Positions 35,640-44,965 of a stretch of 64,000 bases of DNA are shown in pieces. This DNA is from Vibrio syngnathi. Its GTDB lineage: Bacteria; Pseudomonadota; Gammaproteobacteria; Enterobacterales; Vibrionaceae. The position numbers were made by a program, and so were the translations under genes. The notes beneath the pieces were generated by a model. That model saw nothing but the letters and a program-made list of their open reading frames with translations, was not told the DNA's origin and made no database searches. The DNA lies in assembly GCF_002119525.1 (NCBI RefSeq), contig NZ_CP017916.1:3038001-3102000 (forward strand), in the 5' to 3' direction. Numbering within the stretch: the first letter of the stretch is position 1; each line of letters begins with the position of its first letter.

Positions 35640-36527
35640 CTATTCGCCATTACCAGATAGGAGTTTGTGATAAAAACCATCAACAGTATAATCTTCAAGC
35701 TTAATCAAAACTGATTCGTCAAAGTCGCTAGAGATAAAGCCTTCAATATTACTAGCAAGTTCATTTAGAGAGTCAAATATAAGAAAGTTATCTTTTGAGT
35801 ATAAAGGGTGATTGTAAAGACTCGTATTATTCGTGATTACTTTTTTTCGAGCATATAACGCTTCTTTAACCCTCATAGTATCAGACGTCTGTCCATCAAG
35901 AACCATTTCCAATACACATTTGGTATTGAGCATCACGGTTAGGTATTCAACATAGGAATAAGACGGTTTCTTGTCAAAAACAATAAAATTGCACTTAAAC
36001 CCATCCAGTGCATCTTTTATTTTTTGAACCTTTTCTTTCCTTCCTTTATCAACACCAACAAAAGAAACATCGTAATCAGATGATTTTGCTATCTCATCGA
36101 TGATTTTAAGTTGAGGCATAGGTAGGTAAATATGCTTAAAGTTGTACTTTTCCGCATCACCTTCATCAAAAGTATACGTTTCGAAACCTTTTAGATGATG
36201 GTTCAGGCTTCCATCTGTGACATTTCTAAAAACAATCACCTTCCTCCCATCTACCTTTGATATCGACTTTATATCCCTCAAAGAGTCGGTGGTGAATATG
36301 ACATCGAAGCCATTTAGTGCCTTTATTTTTCGTCTTATGATCGCTCCATAAGCCTCATGATAATGTTTTTTACTATAGAAAAATAAAAAGGAAACCAATT
36401 TAACTAGCCACTTACTTAGGAAAATATGATGCTTTTCATAATCAGACGATAGGACGTCAATTTCTAGTTTTTCATACTGTTGCTTATAGCCTACAAAAAC
36501 CAGTTTCGGTTTCAATTTATCGTTCAT
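35640..36527 (-). CDS. Putative LPS core glycosyltransferase (GT-B-like), unassigned
   Basis: About 295 residues without membrane segments. Features include an N-terminal KLVFVGYKQQYEK strand, SYVEYLTVMLNTKCVLEMVLDGQTSDTMRVKEAL and DNFLIFDSLNEL. The TSDTMRVKEAL stretch resembles the donor half of CgeB/GT-B-type transferases in other LPS loci. I do not recognise a named enzyme. The ATG at 36527 follows AAAAGG and overlaps the upstream GT4 gene by 11 bases. Confidence 0.6.
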   Translation of the reverse strand: MNDKLKPKLVFVGYKQQYEKLEIDVLSSDYEKHHIFLSKWLVKLVSFLFFYSKKHYHEAYGAIIRRKIKALNGFDVIFTTDSLRDIKSISKVDGRKVIVFRNVTDGSLNHHLKGFETYTFDEGDAEKYNFKHIYLPMPQLKIIDEIAKSSDYDVSFVGVDKGRKEKVQKIKDALDGFKCNFIVFDKKPSYSYVEYLTVMLNTKCVLEMVLDGQTSDTMRVKEALYARKKVITNNTSLYNHPLYSKDNFLIFDSLNELASNIEGFISSDFDESVLIKLEDYTVDGFYHKLLSGNGE

Positions 36528-37485
36528 AAGGCAACCTTTTAAAAGACTCGACAATACTTCCTAATGCACTATTGGCTTTATTACCTTCAACTACCTTCTC
36601 GTAATAACTAACATACGCTGCAGCCATGACATTGGCATTGAATTGATCTCTCGCGTATTCATTACAACGAGCTGAATCATAGGTGTCAGAATTTAAGATC
36701 CCCTCTACGAGCTCTTGTTCACAGCTCGATAAAAGACCTACCTCACTAGAAACTAATTCCGGCAGTGAGCCATAGGGTGTACCAAACACAGGGCAACCAA
36801 AATACAAACTCTCTGTAATCGCTAAGCCAAACGGTTCATGCCAAGTCACGGGGAATATCAGACCTTTTGACTGAGTCATGATCTGAGATTTCGTTGTATC
36901 GTCCACCATCCCTAAAAAACGAACATGACGATCTAACGTTAACCTGAAACCCATTTTTAGGTTCAAGCGATGCCCGCCCAAGACATCAAGCTGCTGGCCA
37001 GCTTTCTTGGTAATATCAATGGCACCTTGAACATTTTTAACTCGCCACGCCGCTTTCCCAAGAAAATGGAAACGTTCTCGTTTCAAGTTAAAGTTAGGCT
37101 TTTGGTAGTTATCCCAATTCAAGCCATTGTACACATAAGCTTGTGCACCATGATTTTTTGCGTGCTGAGATGAAACAAAGACGGTATTAGGGTCAATAGG
37201 GCCGTCTGAATTACCATGCTGCGTTAAAATGTAGGGATAAGAGATAGGCTCTAGATCAGAGTGGAAATGTACAACATCAATATCATTTGGAAGCTGACTT
37301 TGCAGTGGTACATTCGGTTGATACTCGATGACTCTCGCCCAATCACACTTTGTGCCTTTGCCAGCGAGCAGCGTCACTCGGTGCCCGGCAAGATGCAAAG
37401 CATAAACTAAGTCCCAAATGACTCGTTCGGTTCCACCATAATTCACCACAGGTAACGTGGCTCTTGTATACATTAAAATATTCAT
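36517..37485 (-). CDS. Family 4 glycosyltransferase of the LPS core
   Basis: The GT-B protein starts MNILMYTRATLPVVNYGGTERV, has VHFHSDLE, GLNWDNYQ, FLGKAAWRVKN and the E-x7-E donor motif EPFGLAITE near residue 220, with PYGSLPELV after it. About 320 residues. It probably extends the outer core. It begins a few bases after coaD and overlaps the next gene, so it belongs to one operon with the two GT9 genes and coaD. Confidence 0.85.
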   Translation of the reverse strand: MNILMYTRATLPVVNYGGTERVIWDLVYALHLAGHRVTLLAGKGTKCDWARVIEYQPNVPLQSQLPNDIDVVHFHSDLEPISYPYILTQHGNSDGPIDPNTVFVSSQHAKNHGAQAYVYNGLNWDNYQKPNFNLKRERFHFLGKAAWRVKNVQGAIDITKKAGQQLDVLGGHRLNLKMGFRLTLDRHVRFLGMVDDTTKSQIMTQSKGLIFPVTWHEPFGLAITESLYFGCPVFGTPYGSLPELVSSEVGLLSSCEQELVEGILNSDTYDSARCNEYARDQFNANVMAAAYVSYYEKVVEGNKANSALGSIVESFKRLPYER

Positions 37486-37491
37486 AATCAC

Positions 37492-37980
37492 TTAATTTTT
37501 AAAAGCTTTTACTTTAGCGACAACAGCTTGATGAACACACTCTGGAACAAATTGCTCTATGTCTCCACCATGAATAGCGACTTCACGAACCAATGTTGAT
37601 GATAAAAAAGCAAACTCTTCTGAAGGTGTCAAAAACAAGCTCTCTAGTTCTGGTTTTAATCGACGATACATTGTCGTCAAACCAAATTCATACTCAAAGT
37701 CCATTGTCGTTCTTAAGCCACGCACCAAAATTGAGGCGTTTTGCTCGGTCGCGAAATCAACCAGCAAACCGCTAAAACCTTCAACGGAAACATTAGGTAA
37801 TTCATGGCAAGTTTCTCGCAATAAGGCCACACGCTCATCTAAGCTAAATAAGGTGGCTTTACTTGGGCTCTCTGCGACACCAATGACAAGTTTTTCAAAC
37901 ATACATGAGGCACGTTTAATTAAGTCATAATGGCCGTTAGTCACTGGATCAAAAGTACCTGGGTATATTGCTATTTTCAT
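37492..37980 (-). CDS. coaD: Phosphopantetheine adenylyltransferase
   Basis: The 162-residue protein has the nucleotidyltransferase signature [16 protein letters not shown] and the later [12 protein letters not shown] and [11 protein letters not shown]. CoaD makes dephospho-CoA from ATP and 4'-phosphopantetheine. Its place inside an LPS core operon is the classic kdtB linkage, which once led to misnaming. It is 9 bases after the GT9 gene. Confidence 0.96.
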   Translation of the reverse strand: MKIAIYPGTFDPVTNGHYDLIKRASCMFEKLVIGVAESPSKATLFSLDERVALLRETCHELPNVSVEGFSGLLVDFATEQNASILVRGLRTTMDFEYEFGLTTMYRRLKPELESLFLTPSEEFAFLSSTLVREVAIHGGDIEQFVPECVHQAVVAKVKAFKN

Positions 37981-37989
37981 GACATTCCT

Positions 37990-39054
37990 TTATTCACTGG
38001 ATGTTTTCTTGTTTTTCAATCGGCCTAATACACGGTCTAGCTGCTCAATCACCGATTCTGTAGAAATAAGAGCCATAAAATCTTTTCCTTTTACTCGGGT
38101 TCCCCATGGAAGCTCGTCAACCGCTTTACCGTGTTGCTCTTCAGCAATCTGTTCATAGACAGAAACCACACTGTCTAAACTATGGTAAGGCCCTGTTCGC
38201 ATTGGGTTACTGTGCGCATACAAACCAATCACGGGGACACCTTGAGTCGTCGCAATGTGTGCAGGCCCTGAATCAGGAGCGATCACAACACTGGATTTAC
38301 CAATCACTGCGGTAAGCTGCTTTAACGAGGTTGATCCTACTAAGTTAATACAAGGTGATGTCATGTGCTGAGAGATATTGTCGGTTAAATTGCGCTCTCT
38401 ATCCGTTGGAGCACCACAAAAAACCACTTTAAAGCCTAACTGATAAGCGTGATCGGCGACAGCGGCATAGCGCTCAACTAACCAGTTTCTCTCATCTTTA
38501 CTCGCGGCAGGGCTAATAACAATATACGGCTCATGCGCAAGCTCCATCGATAGTCTTTGATCTTCATCAGACAAAGCAAGATCCCATGTCGGCACCTGTT
38601 TGGGACATCCCAAAAAGTAAGCAAATTCAGAAAAATTATCTAACACATGAGATGCGTCCGTTTTTGGTAGCTTGCGATTGGTAAAGAGCCACTGCCCCTC
38701 TTTAGCACGTGTCCAACTAAAACCAAGTTTTACTTTTGCCTTTATTCCTAACGTTAACAGACTGGCTCTTAATGCAACTTGCATATGCAGTAAATAATCA
38801 AACCGAGTTGGACGCAGGGATACCCATACTTCTTTCATTCCTTTTAGGCCGCGTTTTTTATCAAACACTACAACTTGAATTCCAGGTATATCACCAAGTA
38901 ATTGAGCTTCGATTTTTCCCATCACCCACGTGATCTGACATTCTGGATAGGTAGCTTGAATAAGTTGCACCACAGAAAGGGCATGACAAACGTCACCAAT
39001 GGCAGATAAACGCAGAATACAAATAGATTTTGGAGCAGAAAGAGCGTTATTCAT
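37990..39054 (-). CDS. Family 9 glycosyltransferase (heptosyltransferase-like) 1
   Basis: The 354-residue GT-B enzyme begins with ICILRLSAIGDVCHAL, has an acceptor segment with LHMQVALRAS, VKLGFSWTRAKEGQW, and the donor motif APDSGPAHIATTQGVPVIGLYAHSNP. This is the heptosyltransferase fold, close to WaaC/RfaC-like proteins annotated next to coaD in vibrios. Which heptose linkage it makes cannot be told from sequence. It overlaps the upstream GT9 by 8 bases. Confidence 0.85.
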   Translation of the reverse strand: MNNALSAPKSICILRLSAIGDVCHALSVVQLIQATYPECQITWVMGKIEAQLLGDIPGIQVVVFDKKRGLKGMKEVWVSLRPTRFDYLLHMQVALRASLLTLGIKAKVKLGFSWTRAKEGQWLFTNRKLPKTDASHVLDNFSEFAYFLGCPKQVPTWDLALSDEDQRLSMELAHEPYIVISPAASKDERNWLVERYAAVADHAYQLGFKVVFCGAPTDRERNLTDNISQHMTSPCINLVGSTSLKQLTAVIGKSSVVIAPDSGPAHIATTQGVPVIGLYAHSNPMRTGPYHSLDSVVSVYEQIAEEQHGKAVDELPWGTRVKGKDFMALISTESVIEQLDRVLGRLKNKKTSSE

Positions 39055-40147
39055 TGATCGATTCCAATGGCATCATTTCTAGAACAGCAGAAACAACGTT
39101 ATCTGGCTTGATATCTTGAAGGCATGGCGAATAGACATCATCGCTAATTTGACATCTGTTTTTATAACAAGGGACGCAATTACGTTCAGATTGCACAAGT
39201 CGAATATTAGCGACTCTTTGGGAGCTAACACCATTGCTGTATAAATTGTTCGTTACATCAATTGGCTCTTCATATGGCCAAGGTGACCACATGCTTGCTG
39301 GCGCTACGCTAATAATAGATACAATTGGGATAGAGTAACCTGATGCGAGGTGACCCGGGCCACTATCAGGTCCAACAAAACCATCACTGTGTTTTATTAA
39401 TACAGAGGTTTGAGCTAATGATAATTCCCCCAAAACACTGACCAGTTGATTCGATTCAGGAACTTGGCTAATGATTTGTTCAACAATGGTCTCGTCTCGT
39501 TCTAATTTAGCGCCAGATAAGACAATATTATAACCTGTAGATATCAGACGATTGATGACTTCAACCCAATACGAGACTGGCCACTGCTTAATTTCGTTGG
39601 AGGATGGCGCATGAACAACAATGTAGTTTGATGGCAATCTCTTTTGAACCGCTGAAGGTAATAACTCTTCGGGAGAGACTAGCCGTGCAATACAATTAAC
39701 ATCTATGGTATCCAGCATACGAGCAACGCGACTCATTTTATGCTCAAAACGATGCTGTTCTTTAATGTAATGAGTATAAATTAACTTTTTAACCCATGCT
39801 CCAGAAAGCGATTCATCAATTGCACCAAGTCTTTTCTTGCCAAAGATAAAACTATAGATAGCGGTTCTATCATTAAGCATTTCATTGATGACTAAATCAT
39901 ATCGACCATGCGCTTTTAAAATCCGGTAATAGTCCTTAATTGATGCTCTTGGCGGAATTTCAACTAAAGAGTCAACGTCTGGATTGGTACCAAAAACCAT
40001 CTCCCCTCTAGCATTCACTAACACATCTATTGTTGCGGTCGGAAACGCTTTTCTCAGACTATGGGTAAAAGCAGAGATCAACAAACTATCACCAATGCAA
40101 TGAGTGGCAACAACTAATATTTTTTGGTAACTACATGAATCGTTCAT
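39047..40147 (-). CDS. Family 9 glycosyltransferase (heptosyltransferase-like) 2
   Basis: A 366-residue GT9 protein: ILVVATHCIGDSLLISAF at the start, NEMLNDRTAIYSF, VVHAPSSNEIKQWP and the donor motif GPDSGPGHLASGYSIPIV. A Cys-rich tail, NCVPCYKNRC, resembles that of WaaF/WaaQ enzymes. It is the first gene of the minus-strand core operon and lies divergent to kdkA with a 71-base gap. Confidence 0.85.
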   Translation of the reverse strand: MNDSCSYQKILVVATHCIGDSLLISAFTHSLRKAFPTATIDVLVNARGEMVFGTNPDVDSLVEIPPRASIKDYYRILKAHGRYDLVINEMLNDRTAIYSFIFGKKRLGAIDESLSGAWVKKLIYTHYIKEQHRFEHKMSRVARMLDTIDVNCIARLVSPEELLPSAVQKRLPSNYIVVHAPSSNEIKQWPVSYWVEVINRLISTGYNIVLSGAKLERDETIVEQIISQVPESNQLVSVLGELSLAQTSVLIKHSDGFVGPDSGPGHLASGYSIPIVSIISVAPASMWSPWPYEEPIDVTNNLYSNGVSSQRVANIRLVQSERNCVPCYKNRCQISDDVYSPCLQDIKPDNVVSAVLEMMPLESINE

Positions 40148-40218
40148 TAATCTGTTCGGCGTTTGATATACTGTTCTACCAAGTATGCCATAAACTCCCC
40201 AATACGAGACAGTGATTC

Positions 40219-40941
40219 ATGTTTACAACAAAGCAAATCCATAAAACAACGTACTGGTATAATCCTAAATTACTCACCGAAGACGTTGAATTGGCTTTTT
40301 CTGTGGATTATTGGAAGGCGAATCAAGCAATACTGGGGCACGCTCAAGGTAGAGGAACAACATGGTTTGTTAAGGGAGAAAAAAGCGATTTCGCTCTTCG
40401 ACATTATCACCGCGGCGGCTTGTTTGGAAAACTCGTTCGAGACAGCTATTTATTTACTGGATTAGAGAGCTCACGAGCATACCAAGAGTTAATGTTACTT
40501 GAGCTTCTAGCTAAACATAACGTTAATGTCCCAAGCCCAGTTGCTGCAAAGGTATCGAGAGAAGGGATCGTTTACAAAGCCGATATTTTAATTGAAAAGA
40601 TTTCCGACGCAGAAGACTTAGTAAAGATATTGTCGAACAAAAAACTATCCGATACCCATTTCAACGATATTGGCCATCAAATTCGAAAAATGCACGATGC
40701 AGGGGTCAATCATACCGACCTCAATATCCATAACATTCTCGTAGATAAAGCAGGTAAGGTTTGGATTATCGATTTTGATAAATGCTTAACGCAGACAGGC
40801 AGCAACTGGAAAGAGAGTAATCTAAAGCGACTCGAGCGCTCATTCGAAAAAGAAGTTCGATTAGGAAGGATTGATGCTCAGCACTTTGATTTTTCACAAA
40901 TTGAACAAGGGTACAAAGTGAGTACCCTTGAGAAACTGTGA
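40219..40941 (+). CDS. kdkA: Kdo kinase
   Basis: The 240-residue protein has a protein-kinase-like fold: GRGTTWFVKGEKSDFALRHY holding the ATP lysine region, GVNHTDLNIHNILVD (catalytic Asp) and IDFDKC (metal Asp). KdkA phosphorylates the single Kdo of the inner core in Vibrio and Haemophilus, replacing a second Kdo. It ends one base before the convergent glycosyltransferase at 40943. Confidence 0.93.
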   Translation: MFTTKQIHKTTYWYNPKLLTEDVELAFSVDYWKANQAILGHAQGRGTTWFVKGEKSDFALRHYHRGGLFGKLVRDSYLFTGLESSRAYQELMLLELLAKHNVNVPSPVAAKVSREGIVYKADILIEKISDAEDLVKILSNKKLSDTHFNDIGHQIRKMHDAGVNHTDLNIHNILVDKAGKVWIIDFDKCLTQTGSNWKESNLKRLERSFEKEVRLGRIDAQHFDFSQIEQGYKVSTLEKL

Positions 40942-40942
40942 T

Positions 40943-41836
40943 TTATTCTTCTTTCAAACCAAATAACTTACGAAGTTTCTTTTTCTTTTTATAGATATGC
41001 CCTCGAATCACTTCAGCAAGAGGGCGCTTGAAGGACACTTCTTTAGCTAAGCGTATTTGCTCTTCAAATGGTTTATCTCCATGTGCTTCAAAGAACTGTT
41101 CCAACACCGTTCTCGCCCAGTCTTTTCGTCCACTCGTTGAATAATGATTGAGCCAAGCTTTCGCTGGTTCAATATTCACCTGTGTAGAGAGCGCTTCAGA
41201 TAACGCAAACTGCTCTAAAGTGTGCGCCTCACACCCTTCTTGACGTAACGCTTGAATCAACACATCGGCATAATCAAAAGCTGATGTGTGTTTCCCGGTG
41301 ATACCGATGACTGCCGACGCCCACATAACTGAGTCTGGATTGGTGCGGTAGACACTGCCATCCATAAGCTTTATATCTCTATCTCTAATATGTGCGTATT
41401 CATTGGTGCTTGGCAAAGTATTGATGTTCACTTCAGAGCAAAACAGTAACGCGTTTTTATCCGATATAGAGTCGAAGTAGACGTTTGTTGGCACGTTAAA
41501 ATACGTATCTGTATCTAAAAAAAGCAGTTTATCTTCAGGACTCAACTCTAAATTATCACAAAGATATTTTAAGCCGCGGTTCTTGATTCTAAAGTGATAA
41601 GTATTGTCTAGACTCCATTCAGCCTTTTGAGCTGGCGATATCGGAAACACTTTAATTGGCATATTAGCGAAGTGCTCAGGCTCTTCTGCTAGAACAGAAA
41701 TTTCAGGCCTAGTTCCATTTGCCTCAACCCAATTGGCTAAAAAAGACAAAATGCAAAATCTTGCGCCTTGATAGTAAGTTCTATCATTGCCATAAATGAC
41801 AAATGTTAAGTGTTTTCTAGCCAATTCTGATTTCAT
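40943..41836 (-). CDS. Putative GT-A glycosyltransferase of the LPS core
   Basis: The 297-residue protein has LTFVIYGNDRTYYQGARF, then LLFLDTDTYFN carrying a D-x-D metal motif near residue 107, and a very basic end (YKKKKKLRK) that would bind the membrane. The pattern fits GT-A enzymes that add hexoses to the core, with no close named family I can give. It is the last gene of the waaF-waaA operon, 3 bases after the GT25 gene. Confidence 0.65.
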   Translation of the reverse strand: MKSELARKHLTFVIYGNDRTYYQGARFCILSFLANWVEANGTRPEISVLAEEPEHFANMPIKVFPISPAQKAEWSLDNTYHFRIKNRGLKYLCDNLELSPEDKLLFLDTDTYFNVPTNVYFDSISDKNALLFCSEVNINTLPSTNEYAHIRDRDIKLMDGSVYRTNPDSVMWASAVIGITGKHTSAFDYADVLIQALRQEGCEAHTLEQFALSEALSTQVNIEPAKAWLNHYSTSGRKDWARTVLEQFFEAHGDKPFEEQIRLAKEVSFKRPLAEVIRGHIYKKKKKLRKLFGLKEE

Positions 41837-41839
41837 AAT

Positions 41840-42580
41840 TTAGTACTTCGTAATATTTTTAAAAAGTGCTTTGTGCTTGCTGCTGACATGGCTTCGAACA
41901 TGAGTTCGGTATCCCTCTTTAAACCAACTTCTAACCGTCGCATAAAGTCCTGAGGTTCTACCACTCAACTCACTATCAAATGCACCGGTTTTACTGCCCT
42001 GACGAACCAAAGGTGGGTGTGTCCAAAAAATATTGTACTCTAATGTCGTTCGCTCATTACCAATATAGCCATCAATAGGTGCGTCAGTTATATTGCTTTC
42101 CATATGCTCTACCATTGCACGAGCAAAACTAAGGTCATAAAGCAAACCACCAGTAAGCTTGTTCGTTTTACACAAGTACAGATGTTGATTTGGAACTCTT
42201 ACTGATGCAGGTACTAAGCTCGACGCCTCTTCAATATTGACAAGATACCTTTCTTCACCACGAAGTTCATTTTGGAAAGCTTCTAGTTGCTCAATAAAAT
42301 CGCTATTTAAAAAAGCATCATCTTCTAACACTAATACTTGTGGAATTTGTTCTTCTACGACTTTTTTCATCACTAAGTAGTGCTTATAAAAGCAAGACTT
42401 CTCAGGGAGCCTCAGTGAGTCGTCAAAAAAACCATTTCTAACGTCATCAGATAGATCATCGATATCACCAGCTAACATATATTCGTAATCAGTGATGCCC
42501 ACTTCTGGCAGGTGCTTATCTATATGTTTTCTACGTTCTTCGTAGCCTTTGCTTACATGAATAACAAAAGTTTTGATCAT
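41840..42580 (-). CDS. Family 25 LPS glycosyltransferase
   Basis: The 246-residue protein begins TFVIHVSKGYEERRKHI, contains CFYKHYLVMKKVVEE and VLVLEDDAFL near residue 95, the GT25 hallmark (E-D-D metal site), and TGGLLYDLSFARAMVEH. GT25 enzymes add galactose or glucose to LPS or lipooligosaccharide. ATG overlaps the waaA stop by 4 bases. Confidence 0.88.
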   Translation of the reverse strand: MIKTFVIHVSKGYEERRKHIDKHLPEVGITDYEYMLAGDIDDLSDDVRNGFFDDSLRLPEKSCFYKHYLVMKKVVEEQIPQVLVLEDDAFLNSDFIEQLEAFQNELRGEERYLVNIEEASSLVPASVRVPNQHLYLCKTNKLTGGLLYDLSFARAMVEHMESNITDAPIDGYIGNERTTLEYNIFWTHPPLVRQGSKTGAFDSELSGRTSGLYATVRSWFKEGYRTHVRSHVSSKHKALFKNITKY

Positions 42581-43896
42581 GGTGATGTCTCAATATTGGT
42601 TGACTGATTATTGGTGACTGAATGATGTATCAATTGGAGTGTTTGTTGTAACGCACCTTGATTCTGTTGAACTATACCATAGCCTATTCGCCCTTTTTCA
42701 ATTAACTCTTTAGGCTTGGATAATGCACTGATCATTTGTAAAGCAAGCTCATTCTCATCGGCTACAACAGACAGTGCGCTCGAGTCGATCAATTGATTCG
42801 CCAGGTCTGCAAAATTGAAATAGCTCGGCCCTGTTAAGCAGTATTTTTGAAGCAATGCAGGTTCGATGAAGTTATGCCCTCCTACTTTCTTTCCAAGTAG
42901 GCTTCCTCCCATAAAAACAAGATCGCTCGCAGAAAGCATAACCATAAGCTCTCCCATCGTATCCCCCAAGTAAACGTCGACATCGAGCGGTAACTCGTCA
43001 ACAACTTCGGTTCGACGAACCAAAACTAAGCCTTGGTTTTTGGCCAATTCAGCAACTGAATCAAACCGTTCAGGGTGACGAGGTACTATCACTAAGAGTA
43101 ATTTTGGCAGTTGGATTTTGGCTTGTTGATAAGCTCTAAATATTTGTTCATCTTCGCCCGCATGAGTGCTCGCTGCGACCAAAACTTGCCTATCCTGTCC
43201 CAAAATACTTTTAAGATGTTCACCTTGTGCGATTACATGATTATCAATCGACACATCGTACTTAATTGACCCTGTGACAATGACTTTTTCGCTCGGCGCA
43301 CCTAGTAACTCAAATCGAGATTTATCATCAGAGTGTACCGTCAATATTAAACTTAACTTAGAAATTGTCGGATAAATTAACGAACTCATTTTTTGATAAT
43401 TACTGGCTGATTTTTCGGATAATCGTCCATTGACTAATATCATCGGAATATCATTTTTAGCAACGGTGTTAATGGTGTTTGGCCATAATTCCGTTTCAAT
43501 AATGAGCATGTTGTCTGGCTGAACGCGGTTGATAAAACGTTGAACACACCAACTAAAATCAATAGGCATATAACGATGGCTAATCGAACCGCTCATCTTT
43601 TCGACCTGCTCAGCGCCTGTACTCGTTGTTGTAGTGATCAGTATTCTTTTATCTGGGTTTTGTATCGCCAGTTGTTCAACTAACTTTTTACTCGCCAGCA
43701 CTTCCCCTACTGAAACGGCATGAATCCAAATCACACCCGATTGTCTATTCTTAATAGGCGGTGTAAATCCGAAATGCTCTTTCCAGCGATGACCAAAAGG
43801 CGGTTTGTTTGCTTTGGAGCGATATAAGCCCCAAAGCAGAATAGGGCTAACAAGGAAAAGTAGCGCAGTATAGGCCCAACGAACGACGATGCTCAT
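42577..43896 (-). CDS. waaA: Kdo transferase
   Basis: The 439-residue GT30 enzyme has an N-terminal membrane anchor (residues 5-22), the catalytic IHAVSVGEVLA segment, ITTTTSTGAEQV, IETELWPN, NGRLSEKSA and the C-terminal HNFIEPA donor site. It transfers Kdo to lipid IVA. With kdkA in the same locus, a mono-Kdo phosphate inner core is expected. It lies 13 bases after waaF. Confidence 0.95.
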   Translation of the reverse strand: MSIVVRWAYTALLFLVSPILLWGLYRSKANKPPFGHRWKEHFGFTPPIKNRQSGVIWIHAVSVGEVLASKKLVEQLAIQNPDKRILITTTTSTGAEQVEKMSGSISHRYMPIDFSWCVQRFINRVQPDNMLIIETELWPNTINTVAKNDIPMILVNGRLSEKSASNYQKMSSLIYPTISKLSLILTVHSDDKSRFELLGAPSEKVIVTGSIKYDVSIDNHVIAQGEHLKSILGQDRQVLVAASTHAGEDEQIFRAYQQAKIQLPKLLLVIVPRHPERFDSVAELAKNQGLVLVRRTEVVDELPLDVDVYLGDTMGELMVMLSASDLVFMGGSLLGKKVGGHNFIEPALLQKYCLTGPSYFNFADLANQLIDSSALSVVADENELALQMISALSKPKELIEKGRIGYGIVQQNQGALQQTLQLIHHSVTNNQSTNIETSP

Positions 43897-43909
43897 ATAA
43901 CGACCTTAT

Positions 43910-44965
43910 TTATATTTTGCCTTGAGAAATAACATCAAACTGCTCAATAGCACTAATGACTCTACTCGGCATTAACTCAGTTAGGCACTTTAGGTGCTGC
44001 TTGGGACAAGTTCGTTCAAAGCAAGGTCGGCACTCAATATCGGTATTGATGATCGCCAGTTTGTTGGTTAGCGGAGGCGTATATTTAGGTGAACTAGAGC
44101 CGTAAACAGCCACGACATTACAGCCCACCGCAGCGGCCACATGCATCAGCCCAGAATCATTGCTAACGACAGTACGACAAGCCCCGATCAAGTCTACAGC
44201 CTGAATTAAGCTCGTATCTCCAGCTAAATTGAAGCAATGCTGCTGCATATTAACAGGGACTTGTTCGATTATCTTTTGGGTTACTTCACGATCTTTAGCC
44301 GAGCCAAACAACCACACTTGGTAACCTTGCTTTATCATCGCTGTCGCTGCTGTTGCAAAGTGATTATCAGGCCAACGTTTCGCAGGGCCAAACTCAGCAC
44401 CAGGACATAAACCAAGGACAGGCCTTTGATTGTTTAAACCAAATTGCTCCATAGCCTCTTGTTGGCTGGAGTCAACAACTTGTAGGCTTGGAAAAGGTAA
44501 TGATGACAATTCACCTAAACAACCACTACCCGTCATTTCAGCTTTAGGGTGCGCTAACGCTACATACCGCTCTAACATGTATTGAAACGCTTTTTTATTG
44601 GTTCTAACGTCATTAAGCAAACCAAAACGCATTTCACCTTTCCAGCCAACTCGTTCAGGAACGCGTGCAAACAGGGGAATCAAAGCTGATTTCGCGGAGT
44701 TAGGTAATACGTACGCTTTATCGTACTGTACTTCCCTCAACGATTTGCCGATCTTATAACGAGATTTCAGATCAAATTGCCCATGCCCTAGTGGCATTTC
44801 AAGAGCTTGATTGACTTGTGGCATTCTTTCCAAAATAGGCTTACACCACGCTGGCGCTAAAACATCAATTTTTGCGTCAGGATACTGTCTTTGCAACTCA
44901 ATATATAAGCCTTGAGACATTACCATGTCTCCAACCCATGACGGGCCAATAATCAGAATTTTCAT
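43910..44965 (-). CDS. waaF: ADP-heptose:LPS heptosyltransferase II
   Basis: The 351-residue GT9 enzyme begins MKILIIGPSWVGDMVMSQ, and has CPGAEFGPAKRWP, AGDTSLIQAVDLI and VSNDSGLMHVAAAVG, the WaaF signature. A CRPCFERTCP Cys motif lies near the end. It adds the second heptose of the inner core. It overlaps the GT90 gene by 4 bases. Confidence 0.95.
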   Translation of the reverse strand: MKILIIGPSWVGDMVMSQGLYIELQRQYPDAKIDVLAPAWCKPILERMPQVNQALEMPLGHGQFDLKSRYKIGKSLREVQYDKAYVLPNSAKSALIPLFARVPERVGWKGEMRFGLLNDVRTNKKAFQYMLERYVALAHPKAEMTGSGCLGELSSLPFPSLQVVDSSQQEAMEQFGLNNQRPVLGLCPGAEFGPAKRWPDNHFATAATAMIKQGYQVWLFGSAKDREVTQKIIEQVPVNMQQHCFNLAGDTSLIQAVDLIGACRTVVSNDSGLMHVAAAVGCNVVAVYGSSSPKYTPPLTNKLAIINTDIECRPCFERTCPKQHLKCLTELMPSRVISAIEQFDVISQGKI

